Shown: piece by piece, positions 32,918 to 45,062 of the stretch
Position numbering within the stretch: the stretch's first letter is position 1
Layout: each line of letters opens with the position of its first letter
Source: Cheiracanthium punctorium
Taxonomy: Eukaryota; Arthropoda; Arachnida; Araneae; Cheiracanthiidae
Reading direction: 5' to 3'
Length of the DNA: 64,000 nt
Assembly: GCA_038373885.1 (NCBI GenBank)
Contig: JAWZYV010012274.1
Location: 124,001 to 188,000, forward strand
The notes under the pieces: model-generated
The model's input: the letters and a program-made list of their open reading frames with translations, nothing else
Told to the model about the DNA's origin: nothing
The model's database searches: none
Translations under genes and position numbers: made by a program

Positions 32918-34200
32918 TCTCTGTAAATAAAATGAGAATTTCATCTGCCCACTACTTGGCATTCAAGAATTTTGCAATTTCTATTTGAATCAAGGACATG
33001 TCGACGCGCAAAACGACATTTAAAAGGAAAATGTTTGTCTACGGTTCTTCCCACGAAACCTTTTTTGTTCATTTACGAATCACGACTGAAGCCAACAAAA
33101 TAAATCTTAAGCTGCAGACATCGAACATTCCAAAATTTTGAGAGTTTGCGGAAATTGCGTAAGTGTTTGTTGACGCATCGCTCAAAAAGAACTCAAGCTA
33201 ATGGGATGTAATTTGATAATAACGTAGGTAATAGCTTCACCTAAACAATAAAGGTCAATTTTTTTTCGGAACTTTGAATTCATTTTGAGATGGAATGAAA
33301 ATTGTCTAAATTTCTAACTGACCTATCACTCGAAGTGGGAAACAAAAGGAATGAAATTTGATCACACGGTAGTTGGTGACTCAACTGTATCTTTTTCATA
33401 AAAATTTCGAATATATTTAGAGTTTTTTTAGAAAATTGCGAAACTGTCTCATGTTTGGTTATCACGTTCAGACATCTGAGGCTAGTAAAATGACATTTGG
33501 TAATATATTATTTAAATAATTGAAACGTAATCTTAATAACAGCCAATCATATATATAGAACGAAATGCAAATTTCAACTGTTCAAGCATGAAATATTTTT
33601 TCTTAGCTCAAATTAAACTTAAAAAAAATAAAACAAAAATTAAAAAGTAGATCTTTCCGAAATTTCTTAACGTTGCTCCATGCTCCATCAGTTTTTTTTT
33701 TTTTTTTTTTTTTTTTCACAGCCCCATATGAAAAGGTTTGTATTAACTTATTTTTCTTTCGTACTACAAGTGTAAACATGAAAAAAACCCATTAGGCTTT
33801 TAGAGAGTTAATGCTTTCGTGTTCAGGAACCTTTAGTTTCATATATATGTCTTATAATCGGCGTCACCATGGCCAAATGGATAAGACACTGAACAAGGTA
33901 GATGGCCGAAGTGTGAAGGCCCGGTCTCGGGCCTATGTCGATCTATGTGTATGTCGGGCCTATGTAGGCTGTCGATCTAACGGTCCGGTGTTTTGGGTGT
34001 TTTTTTTCCAGACGTAACGTGAATACGCGTTGGAACTCCTAAAAAAGTCCTCCGCCAGAGGAAAACTTTTAGGAAGATACCCCTGATGTAGGCTTGCCAT
34101 AATACAAAACAAACAATGTCTTATAAAAGTTTCCGTTCCATCCGTATATTTTTAAATGCGTTAGCCTTCCTTGCCGTGCAATGAACGGGCACTCAACTAG
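32918..34200 (+). mobile_element. Second Helitron of the same family
   Basis: 5' end TCTCTGTAAATAAAATGAG aligns to the first copy, and 3' end hairpin CCGTGCAATGAACGG then GCACTCAACTAG before T. Inside are the same tandem-unit words (ACGAATCACGACTGAAGCC, ACGCATCGCTCAAAAAGA). A SINE is inserted near the 3' end. Confidence 0.78.
33858..34115 (+). mobile_element. tRNA-derived SINE, copy 5, inside the Helitron
   Basis: CACCATGGCCAAATGGATAAG head, core GTCGATCTAACGGTCCGG, CAAAACAAACAA tail. Flanked by the 11-base repeat ATGTCTTATAA at 33847-33857 and 34116-34126. The middle has a local duplication (TCGATCT and TCGGGCCTATGT words twice). Confidence 0.82.
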
Positions 34201-34201
34201 T

Positions 34202-34853
34202 GTGTTACATTCTGGAAATGCATTATTTTCTTTTCATAGAAATTAAAATTGATTTGCAAGTAAATATGAAAGTTTATGTTTGTGAGTTTTGAATATATTG
34301 CAATTAGAGAATGATTAAAAATAACGCATAGGTCTTTAAGGAAATAGAATTGGATTTTATATCAATTCAATTAATAGGTTGTGTAGTTAGATTTTAGAAA
34401 AAAAATATTTCATTTTATAAGTAATGCTCAACATAATCAAGTATCCTAAAACGATCAAAATAAAAGTCTGAAGGCTAAATTTTTGATACACAATTTCAAA
34501 TGTATCAGTTATAAACTTTTATATTCTTTACACGTCTTTTTCTTATCACACCGTTAGATAGCTAAGCAAATAATATTTTGATACTACTCTTCTGCTTAAG
34601 ATATACTGAACTGTCTCGAATGAGTTGAAGAAAGATAAGTGAAGGAAGGGTCAGAAAAAAAAATGTGCTTATGCACGTTTTACGTAAGCGAAAAGTGATT
34701 TATACCTAAAAGAAACATCCAGAACAGTAGTCCGATAAACAAGTGTGATCTAGCAATTCGTTCAATGAGACTTTTAAGATGGGATAACGATTCAGGCTCT
34801 TCACTTTGGAAACTTTACCTCAGATACTTTTAAAAAAGTCGATTACTTAATGA
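34202..34853. other. Intergenic: nothing recognised
   Basis: AT-rich, no bounded repeat or coding region seen. Confidence 0.35.
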
Positions 34854-34855
34854 TA

Positions 34856-35935
34856 CAGCGTGTCCAGTGCTAACGGTGCCCAATGGCTATTTCCTAAACC
34901 GTTCGTGAGAGACACATAGTTCCAGTTGCAAAAACGCTTTAAATAATCTATTATACCAGAAACAATCGAAGTCAAAAAATCAATTCCTATAAAAATTACG
35001 AAATTTAAATTTTTATAGGGTCCCCCGGTCCTATGAGTTATATTTAAGAAAATTTTTCTTTATACGACTTCACATGCACAATAAAAAAAAAAAACTCGTC
35101 TTTCTAAGACCCAAAATCACCGAGTTACAGCTGCTTAAAGTTAGAGGATTGTTCGATCTGCGAAATAGGGGTTGTATACAAAATGAATTTGAGAAAACTT
35201 AATGTACATGGTTTTGAGCTTTGTAATATTTATTGCCAATTTCATAAACTATTTTATGAATGTAGATTGCAATAAAGAAGATTAACGTTTAACTATGTGT
35301 ATCCAATAAATTAACATAAAAATAAGTTTATACTGAAAATAGAATTTTTAAAGAGTTTTGTAATGAACTGCTGATAACTTAAAATAAAATAAAATAAGAT
35401 AACTTATTAAAAAAAACAACGTAATAACGTAAAATATAAAAAAAACAAGGGGATAAAACACTTCATTAAACATTAAATTAGAAAATGAAACATTTTAAAA
35501 TACGAATCTATGCTTTTTAGAAGCTTAAAATAATATTACAAATCCTGTTAGCGTAACATTTGCTCAAAGTAGCTTCCTTCGACTGCAAGGCAAATATGCA
35601 CCCTTGTAGAAAACTCTTCCTGTACTTTGCACAGCATACTCGGTGTTACGCATCTGCATGCTACACACATACCATTTAGTAAGTCTGACCTTGGATACAT
35701 TTTTATAGAGCCTGACTATAATCCTCTGCCTAAAGATCAGTATTTTAAAATTGGTTTTCCTTCTTTCACCGCATTATGTCTGAAAATGAAAATAAAACCT
35801 ATAATTTAAAATTTCAATATTTATAAGGTCCCTTAACGGTTTACCGTAACGGGAGATTTTTAGACGTGGAAAAGTGACTTAAATCAAAAATGTTTGATGC
35901 TTCATAAATCAATGAATTTTGGTTGCAGAAAGAGG

Positions 35936-35969
<34 letters not shown>

Positions 35970-36187
35970 TGCATGGAGTTGTATAAAAAAAATTTTCTAA
36001 CTGATAGGACCAGGAGACCGTATAAAAATTTAAATTTCGTTATTTTTATGGGAGTTAATTTATTGACTTCGATTGCTTTTGATTTAATAGATTATACAAT
36101 TTAAAGCATTTTTGCCACTAGAACTATGTGTCTCTGACTTACGGTTTAGGAAATAGCCATTGCGCACCGTTATCACTAGACACCCTG
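34856..36187. mobile_element. Long palindromic TA-target element
   Basis: Ends CAGCGTGTCCAGTG and CACTAGACACCCTG with TA on both sides. The inverted arms extend at least 230 bases (GGCTATTTCCTAAACCGT and AGAGACACATAGTTC recur reversed at 36118-36160; AAATTTAAATTTTTATAG too). A T-run of about 30 lies in the right half. No transposase found. Confidence 0.82.
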
Positions 36188-36294
36188 TATATAGAAATGC
36201 TAATAAGTACAATCAATTCGTCTGCGTAAGTAAATGACACATGTTTCTTAGATTTGTAATATAAAAAAAAGAAATATCATGTTTTTAGAAAAAT

Positions 36295-36529
36295 AATTTG
36301 TGTTTACTCATAACGAGTTTAAAAAAAAGGTTTTTGATACATCGTTTTATTTGTAATTTGTGTTTAGTCATAACGAGTTTAAAAAAGGATTTTGATACAT
36401 CGTTTTATTTGTAATTTGTGTTTAGTCATAACGAGTTTAAAAAAGGTTTTTGATACATCGTTTTATTTGTAATTTGTGTTTAGTCATAACGAGTTTAAAA
36501 AAGGTTTTTGATGCATCGTTTTATTTGTA
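36295..36529 (+). repeat. Minisatellite, four units of 58-60 bases
   Basis: Units begin AATTTGTGTTTAGTCATAAC and end GATACATCGTTTTATTTGT. They differ mainly in the A-run length after GAGTTT. Very high similarity means recent expansion. Confidence 0.9.
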
Positions 36530-36747
36530 CACTGATACGATTTTATATGGATGTAATGTATTAAGAGATTATATTCCTCTTTTCTAACGCATCTACATTA
36601 TCAATCGCAGACTTAAAAAAGGGGAAAGTAGAACCTATCTTCCTTTCAAGAGGAGGTCTTTCTGTCAATTTTGAAAAGATTATACTCTACTATCTTATTT
36701 TGCGCTATTGCAGTCTTCTCAGCACGAAAAAAATAAAGGGTGTAGCG

Positions 36748-36922
36748 CAGAGGCGTAGCCAGAAATTTTTCATGGGGGAGGGATTTATGACTACTACAAC
36801 TCATATATATGTATACGTGTATGTGATAATGTAGTGAAGAATACACATTTTGTATGGCAAAAAAATTCCTCATGGGGGGGGTTATGACCCCCCCTAATCC
36901 CCCCCCCTTGGCTACGCCCCTG
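36748..36922. mobile_element. hAT-type MITE, reversed relative of 17904
   Basis: CAGAGGCGTAGCCAG left and TTGGCTACGCCCCTG right. Flanks GTGTAGCG and GTGTCGCA (6 of 8). The interior matches the 17904 copy in reverse orientation. Confidence 0.8.
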
Positions 36923-37019
36923 GTGTCGCAAAATTTAAGCACGATTTGAATTAAATAAAAAACAGCTTTTTTTTCAATTGAATTTTTAAAAAATTGAAAC
37001 ATACAGTACATAGGATAGT

Positions 37020-37265
37020 GTTATGTATGGAATAGCACATCGGGCAAATGACCTCCACGGCTTTGCTGTCACATACGCACTCTTTTTCGGAAATTTTCCT
37101 GTGCCATTTCTAATAAATGCGGTTAAGTTTCGTTGATGCAGCGTTGAGTCTTCCGCACATCCTCCTTCAATGCACGTGTAGATGTGGGCTTCTTGACATA
37201 GACCTTTGATTTCAGATAACCCCAAAGAAAGAAATCCAGTGGTGTTCAATCACACGATCTTTCTC
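37020..37265 (-). pseudogene. Mariner-like transposase fragment, C-terminal part
   Basis: Minus-strand frame gives TPLDFFLWGYLKSKVY, then TRALKEDVRKTQRCINET, then in-frame stops amid MAQENFRKRVRM and RGGHLPDVLFHT. This is the C-terminal third of the same transposase type as 29270-29500. Two stops interrupt it. Confidence 0.8.
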
Positions 37266-37479
37266 TTCATTCATCATCAAAATCATCATGAATCAAACTT
37301 CCATTATTTTTTAAATCTTGTTCAACAGTGAAAACGCGCTGATCTTTCGTATAGTGGTGCATTTTTGCTAACCTCAAACTGTCAGCTGTCAAACTGTTTT
37401 CCTTTTTGGTCGCCAACACTAAATTAATTACTTTTCTATTTAATTTAAATGTTGCTTAAGTTTTGGGGCACCCTATAGA

Positions 37480-38535
37480 AGTGGGGATAAATAAGTCTAC
37501 CTTTATTATTGAGTCTTTGGGATGACGTAGTCTATCCTGTGTTGAATTAGTCTTGAAATGCCCTGTAAACACGCGATTGAAAAACTCCAATGGTCATTGC
37601 GAACACAACTTTATTTTCTTTTCTGAGTAAATACAGTTATCTCATCAAATGAAATAACACCACTGAATATAGATGTGCATAAATGTTTCCACTGCCTTCA
37701 TGTGGCTTTTTCATTTGTATACTACAAAACCACATCATTATTTTGAAAAAGTGTAATTACATAATCCTGATGAAATATTTATCAGTGGCCATATCAGGTG
37801 ATACACTTAAACTACTCAACGGCACAGTTATATCAGAGATAATTTATCATTAAAACTTTTTAAGGGGAAACAACTTCACTGAGTCATTGCGGAACATGCC
37901 TAATAGTGTGAGTTGCTCTCGCGCTTCGTTGAATATACAAATAATTGTGATTTCTTAAAAAATTGTTTATTATTTTCGAAAAGGAAAGAGCTCAGTAGGT
38001 TATTTTGAAAATAAAAAAAAGAATATATGAGTTATGCATTAATGGGTCAGTGCAATTATATGATAAATATATTTCGTAATGCATCTGATTTCAACAAGCA
38101 GCGTATTATTTAGAAAATTTATGTCATAGAAATTCCTACCTTGTCCACACCGGTACTGACAGCACCTTATTATCATTATTACACAGAAGTAATAGCGTTT
38201 ATTAAAAAGATTTTTAAAACATGATTGATGACTATTAGTGCACGTGGAAGATAATTTACAATCGGTCCTTGTTTTTTCAATTTATAAATGATTATTAGTC
38301 TACTCAAACAGCTTGTCGGATAACTTGAATAAATCCACGTGAATAAGTGCAATGCCAGAGTAATTTTAAGAGCGATTTTCTTTCCTGTAAAGCCTAGGTG
38401 TTTTGAAACACGGTATGTTAGGAAAAAAATAAATGTTGTAAGCCAATTAAGGATCGACGTATCAGTGTTGGCGAGGAAAAACCTCGATATTTAAAGTTAA
38501 ATTGGCACACATCTTTTTATTTTTTCATTTAAATT
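37480..38535. other. Intergenic: nothing recognised
   Basis: AT-rich with no supported feature. Confidence 0.35.
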
Positions 38536-38539
38536 CGAG

Positions 38540-39560
38540 TTTCAAAGCTATTGTAAGTATCACCCAGCAGCTTCGTAAATTGCTAGAAAACCGCAACTCG
38601 ATGAAATCTGGCAATATAATAAAAAGTGACTCAACTTAAGCAATCGACGTCATTTTTTTCAAAATTTTGAACAGCTTTTGAGATAGTGTGAAAATTGTGT
38701 AACTATATATTTATTCACGCGTCCTCCGTAACTGGCTCAAGCAAATGGAAAGAATTTCGGTAACATGAGTGGTCTTAATAACTGAAACAAGATGCTCAAA
38801 AATTTTCAAGATTTTAAGCAAGTTTTGAGACTTTTCAAAAAATTTGTAAATATTTGTTCGATCATCGCATCAAAACGAGTGTAGGGAATGTAATGGAACT
38901 TGGTAGGACGATAGATTGTTACGCATTTAGCCGTTGAGTTTTCATAAAATTTTAAATAGGATTTGCAATTTTGTGAAAATTTTGTCAGCTCAAAATGATT
39001 GAATGGGTTTTTAAAAACACGCTGGACCACGTACGGGATTTCGGTTTATTATTCAACGGAAATTGAACTACCAACAAAACATAATGTTTAGCCACTGCTA
39101 CGCAACAAAAGGCAGCAACAATTGGCCGTGATTTTATTTCAAATTTTATTATATTATAAGGTTTTATTAAATTTCGGTAGTTTTTATTTCATAAGTCACA
39201 TTAAAATATCTGAAGTTATTCAAATGAAATTTAATTACAGATATATAAGGAATTTCTTAAATCAACAGTAGATTTTTGTTTATTTATTTGAAATTTTAAA
39301 TACTTTGTGGTATCTGCAAATATTGTTCTTTTGTTTATCCATCACATAAATATTACTCAAGTAAATGGAATAAGGTTCGGCAACATGGTAAGTTGTTACT
39401 TATCTTATGCAACGGATGTCTAATTTTTTCAAAATTTAGGGTAAGTTTTCAGGTTTTGCGAAAACATCTTAATTTCTTCCAGGCATCTTGTTAAAACAGC
39501 TGCAGAGAATGAAATAAAATTTACTGGAATGTGAGTGTTAAGAATTTTTATTTGAATATG
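38540..39560 (+). repeat. Tandem units of the Helitron family, 5' end not found
   Basis: Repeats the words of the complete Helitrons (GTGACTCAACTTAAGCAAT, TTTTGAGATAGTGTGAAAATTG, ATCGCATCAAAACGAG) at a spacing of about 150 bases. Probably part of the element ending at 42689. Confidence 0.6.
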
Positions 39561-39569
39561 TAAAAATAG

Positions 39570-40526
39570 CGTATAAATAAGCTACTTGTATTCCAGCTGT
39601 ATTTACTTGTAAATATAATAAAGCACCATTTATATGTCTTTCAAGCGACCGAAACGATATATATAAATGAAAGATTAATAAACATCTTTGATTTTTTTTT
39701 TCAGGTTTAAAGCTACTAATTCAAATTTCTGTAAATAAAAAAATAAGTCTTTTTGAGTTACTAGTCAATGAGTTCATAAGTTTTCACACCTGAAACAATA
39801 ACTGGATTTCAGAATAAAAAATACATTGTCATAAAAATGAAACAAATCATAACCTTATTGTACTGTACCTTAAATACTGCATATCTTTCTTATTAATGTA
39901 AAATACACTGCATACCAATCATAATGTGTGATTTACGTTTATAAAGACATTGAATTTAAAGAAATCTGTCATAATCGTTTGATGTGCTGATTGCATTTGA
40001 TTATTAATTACAGCATTAAGGAATGAATTTATTTCATGAAATGTTCTTTGATTTGTGTTTTGAAACAGATAAAATCTCAGCTTGTCAAAATATAGTCGAT
40101 TGCGTCTTTAAAGAAAGGTGATTAATGATACATTCATCCCCATGACAAAACAGTTTTGTAGTTTAGGAAGGTTGAAAACTATATATACCGATATTGTGCG
40201 TCTTATAAACAAGGTATTTTCGAATTAAAATGAATAGGAAGGACTTTTCGAAAATGATATATAAATGAGAAATGTATAAACGATACTTTACGGTATTTAT
40301 TTGTATTTCTTTTAGCTAGAATGTTCTGAAAAAGGCGGTTTTACGGTAATTAAACGTGCAAGATTACCATAATCTGCTAATTTGGTTATGCTGGCGTGTT
40401 GTTGATAAAATGAGGCCTGTAATGATGTTTGCCTATTAAAACACGCAATAGCAGTCCAGATACAAGCTTTTTCCTAAAGAGAACTTTGTAGAAAAGGCGC
40501 ACGGAGCATGCAAAGCAGAGAAGAGA
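39570..40526. other. Intergenic: nothing recognised
   Basis: AT-rich. No coding remnant seen. Confidence 0.35.
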
Positions 40527-40607
40527 AAAGATCTAGAGACCCTTTTTTGACGACAGCTGGCTGTGCCGCACAGCCAGCTGTTGTCAAAAAAGGGTCTCTA
40601 GATCTTT
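40527..40607. repeat. 81-base near-perfect palindrome
   Basis: Each 40-base arm reads AAAGATCTAGAGACCC then TTTTTTGAC, CAGCTGGCTGTG towards the centre at 40567. One mismatch in 40 (GACGACA against GACAACA). It can form a long cruciform. Confidence 0.93.
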
Positions 40608-40929
40608 GGCACGCGATGAACGTTTCGATCGTCCGCCATCTTGCTGGTAGTTAAGTCGAGCGATGGCAACGGCTGCCCTTTTTTCAGCATTGGGCAATCG
40701 ATGCAGCTGTTCTCGCATTCTTTCATTTTTCAGCAGATGTCAGTGCTGTTAAAAATAATCGTGACCATTTTTTGACGGGAAATGGCGTGCTATAAAAAGT
40801 AAAGGATTCTCGTGGAGCTATGTCACCCGCAACTATTTTTATAGAAATCCAATCTATTCTTCGTGACTGGCAACAGTCAAAACGTCAGAGTTTGGTGTTC
40901 CCAGAGCGGGAACACTGCTCGTCAAAGGG
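40527..40929 (+). mobile_element. TTAA-type palindromic element, core plus right arm
   Basis: Starts with the palindrome 40527-40607 and runs through CGCCATCTTGCTGGTAGTTA and TTTTTCAGCAGATGTCAG to GTCAAAGGG next to TTAA (40930-40933). The CCCTTTGAC terminus at TTAA suggests a piggyBac-type mover. The matching left arm is absent here but present at 44631-44940. Confidence 0.65.
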
Positions 40930-42099
40930 TTAAATATCGCAAAAATTTAAAAGTAGAAAAATCACACGGCTAAAATAGTCTACACTTCTTAACCCTTTAT
41001 AGCTCAAAAACTTGAAAAAATTTTCACTACAATGTGCAGAGACATATTATAAGCATGCGGAAAGTATTTATTTTCCAATTTTGTAATTCGTGTAAAATTT
41101 ATTGACCAAAATGCGTTTATTGTAGAGTTCAATGAAACGGTTTTTTATTTTTGTATTACTTGAAAATATGTCTGTAGTATACAAAGTGTTGCTAAACTGT
41201 TTGTGAACAGTTTAAGCTAGGAATTTTTAAAAAATCATGAACATATCTTGTAAGGTTAATCTACGGAAAAACACTGTAAATGCTGCAATAACCAATAATG
41301 TGACTGCTGAAGGACAAAATATAGATCCGTGTTTCAATATTAATTATATATCACAAACTTTTCAGATTAAAAAATATATATATTAGAAACAATTATCTAG
41401 AAAAAAAGTCATTTCAATATTTTTAATACACTATGATTAATTTATACAACTTGAATTGATATGTTTCAGATCTGAAACATGTTTAATATATTAATATAAT
41501 TTGTACTGTAATAGTACTAATGATATTAGATTAGGGAGCGGATAGTTTAGGAAGCACGCAATTACTGATATTGCATCTGCAGAGAACTTGCATGTTAAAT
41601 GCTTGAAAATGGAAGTCCCTCTTGATAGAGAAGAGTTGCAATAAATATTCAACTGAATTTCTCCCTTTCTATATTCAACTGAATTTCTCCCTTTCTAAGG
41701 TTAAACGGGAATGTTCAAAAAAATTTAGTCACATGAGACGCATCTGGTAAATAACATTTTTATAAAATAAAATCAGTAGTTAAAAATGAATACTGAGAAG
41801 CCTTAGGAATGAGTACAAAACTTACCACTGCACTATTTGAATCAAAAAAGTGGTAACGACTTCGGCTCAAGATTATGTAAAAATAATAGTGTTCTAAAAT
41901 TTGAGATTTTCCTCTAATAGTAAACAGATAAGATACGTTAGAAAGCTGTTGGGGAAAGGGGATGTTTTGAAATTCGGTATCAGGTCTGTGCACACTCATG
42001 AGTGCAAGAAAAGCATCACACCTGAATGACAACAACACTGATAAGAAAGAATCGCAAATGTGTGTTTTGTTTCTGTTCACATTGCACCATTTTCATGTT

Positions 42100-42381
42100 T
42101 TCCTAGCAATAGATCGTTACTCAACTTAAGCAATATGCGTTGAATTTTCATAAAATTTTAAATAAGTTTTGTAATTTTTTGAAAATTGCTAAAGTTTACA
42201 TAGCAAAAAATATTTCAAATTTTAGCGTTATATTTCCAGATTTGGCGAAACCAGTGACATTTTAGCGTGTTATTCAATGGAAATTGGATGATTAATAAAA
42301 CATAACTATAATGGAGCAATTTCTGTATAACAAAATTCATATGTTGACTATTTAATTATTGATTATTGCTCTTAACGTAAA

Positions 42382-42412
<31 letters not shown>

Positions 42413-42689
42413 GATCCGAAACTTTGTTACCTTGCTCTTTTGGTTAATAAACTTAGTCATTGGTTTGGGATAACTCCCTACGGAAAGGTGGTTTTTATAT
42501 TTACACTAATTCTTCTTTTTTACTTAATACCACACATTTCAACCTGAAAACACGATCGTGTTTCAATTTTTTAACGATTTTGATGTTCAAGGACGGTTTG
42601 TTCTATCCAAATGTTTTATAAAAGTTTTTTGTTTTTTATGTTAAAAAAATATCGAATCTTCCCCGCGCGAACAACGGGCACTCAGCCAG
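42100..42689 (+). mobile_element. Third Helitron 3' part with terminal hairpin
   Basis: Helitron-unit words at 42110-42300 (ATAGATCGTTACTCAACTTAA, split by small changes), then CCCGCGCGAACAACGGGC hairpin and ACTCAGCCAG before T. CCAG instead of CTAG/CTAA is a terminal variant. Confidence 0.6.
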
Positions 42690-43560
42690 TATAATATAAT
42701 ATAAGGTTTTATTTCCAAGAGTATGTTTTTTTTTTTTTTTTTTAGTTTAGTGCGCAGATTTTCAGCAAATTTTTTGGATAACTTTTGAAAACTAAAAACA
42801 TTTTAAAGTGATCACTGTTAAGAAAAAATTGATCAATTGAACATCCTGATAGCGGAATTATTTTCATTCATGAAAATGATTTAATGACTCAATTTGAGTC
42901 CTTATCACATACTAAAAGAAATACTTCAGAGCAAGCATGAATTTTCGGGGAGAGATTGCTTGTTTTACATCCTCAAATACTTCCTTGTTGTAATTTTCGG
43001 AAGTAGTCTAAGCCGTACAGCTAATGATAAGAACAACTGACGTAATTTTTATTTCTTTTGGAACAGGACTTAGAATTTTCGGACATTTTTACGTTACGGA
43101 TTTCACTTATACATTCAAAATAGAATTTGATTTGAGTTTCAAGCAATGTTTAATGAAAGTCCTTTATACTTGAGTGAAGAATTAATGGCAGAATTTCGGA
43201 GAAAACAAATATATTGATAATTAGTTTTGTCGTGCTTCAGTAATTAGTTCATAAGCGGCGGTGAAGTTAATACAGTATTAAGAAGCTCTAAATTCGAGAT
43301 AGCACTTAAAGCACTCGGCACGATATCATCTTGCCAGGTGCTTTAGGCAAGTAGCGAGTACTGCAGAAGAAAATAAGTTATCTCTGAAAGAGATACGAGA
43401 GTATTAAAAAAAAGGATTTTACCTTAAATAAAGGAACGACTGCGAAAAAAGAGTGCAGAACTACTGTAAATATGTTTTTAAAAAAATCGGTGATTAAACC
43501 GATTTTCTGACAGTTGTGTCAATGAAACACTCCGTAATTTTGTTCTGATGACTTTGGACA
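42690..43560. other. Intergenic: nothing recognised
   Basis: AT-rich with a T-run at 42728. No supported feature. Confidence 0.35.
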
Positions 43561-43564
43561 TTAA

Positions 43565-44630
43565 CTATTTCGCTTTCAATCCTTCCGTCCCGGCCGAAAA
43601 TGCACGCTCCCAGATATCCGGCCTTACGGCTGGACGATGCTTCTTTCCCCTATGCTTTGAAACATCCATTTACAAGTGTCAAGTGTGGAAAACCCCCTTC
43701 TCGTGTTTGCTATTGTAACCCCCTCCCCCTTTGGGTGATCAGCTGTATTTACGAATAGGTGCTTTTCAAATACTTCGGGGGAGGAGAGAGTGGAAAATAC
43801 TCCTTTCACTCGAACTGATTCTTTGCACTCCTGTTTTGACAGAGATGCATTTGCACAGATACAAAAGAAACGTGTTTCCTGGGGGGAAAGCATACAAAAA
43901 CATTTCCCGGGTGTTACCGGAAGTTTGAGTAAGCATTCCAAATCAAAGCTTAGGATCGAAAGGGTCAAATTGTTAAGTTTAAAATAAACATTCGTTAGAT
44001 TCAATTTTCCTTACATTTAACATTCCTTCTTGAAGAAAAATCACTGGAATGATGCTATTCATGATGCGTCAATGAAACAGTACTTTTGTTCTTGTGACTT
44101 CGGACATTAAATTATTAAGTTTGAAATAATCATCCTCGAGTTCCAATTTTCCTTAGATTTAACATTTCTCCATGATGAAAAATGATTGCGAAGCCACAGC
44201 ATATAATTACGCTGTATAATAAGTTTCGCAGGACAGAAAACGTAGCTGTAAGATTTGCTCAACGATGCAGAAGCTCTTTTTTTTAGCATTTAAATGTTAA
44301 TTTAATGCCTTTTTAAACAGGAAGTCTTTTGGAAGGAAATTTCAATATAATAATCTTCTCATTTTAAGCTGGATAGAAAGGAGAATGCGCATTTATTTCT
44401 TTTAGAGATGTCAGTGCCCTCGTTGTGTGCAAGTATAATGGTAATGACTGAGCAGGTTTCACCCGGTACAATTGAGAAGTTTTTGTTGAGAATCTTCAAA
44501 TTGAAGTGGAGAGAATCTTCCTTTGAACCTTCTAAATTAGACAGAGACACCTGTACGGAGTTTCAATGCGAAGTCCTCCCCCCCCTCTCTCTTACACACA
44601 CACACGCACATAGTGTTAACCTTGAAACGT
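43565..44630. other. GC-richer block of unknown nature
   Basis: Differs from its surroundings in base composition (CGTCCCGGCCG, CCCCCTCCCCC, TTTCCTGGGGGGAAAG). Several short frames stay open but show no known domain. It lies next to the inverted TTAA-element copy and may be the inside of a larger element. Confidence 0.35.
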
Positions 44631-45062
44631 GATCCCGCCCTGGGAACACCAAACTCTGACGTTTTGATTGTTGCCGGTCACGAAGACTAGATTTGATTTC
44701 TATAAAAATAGTTGCGGGTGACACAGCTCCACGAGAATCCTTTACTTTTTAGCACGTCCTTTCCCGTAAAAAAATGGTCGCGATTACTTTTAACAGCACT
44801 GACATCTGCTGAAAAATGGAAGAATGCGAGAGCAGCTGGATAGGTTGTCCAATGCTGAAAAAGGGCAGCCGTTGCCATCGCTCGACTTAACTACCAGGAA
44901 GATGGCGGACGATCGAAACGTTCATCGCGTGCCACAGATCTAGAGACCCTTTTTTGACGCAGCTGGCTGTGCTGGCACTCGATGAACGTTTCAATCGTCC
45001 GCCATCTTGCTGGTAGTTAAGTCGAGCGATGGCAACGGCTGTCCTTTTTTCAGCATTGGGAA
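44631..45062. mobile_element. TTAA-type palindromic element, left arm, core and part of right arm
   Basis: 44631-44937 is the reverse complement of the right arm at 40608-40929. The core AGATCTAGAGACCC with CAGCTGGCTGTG follows, then the start of a forward right arm (CGCCATCTTGCTGGTAGTTA) to 45062. It shows that the full element is one giant inverted repeat. Confidence 0.72.

Noticed and set aside
32513..32962. 149-codon minus-strand frame
   Set aside because: It runs into the 5' end of the Helitron at 32918 and shows no domain.
43624..44004. 126-codon minus-strand frame in the GC-richer block
   Set aside because: No known domain, overlapping plus-strand frames of similar length, and it lies within repeat-like DNA.
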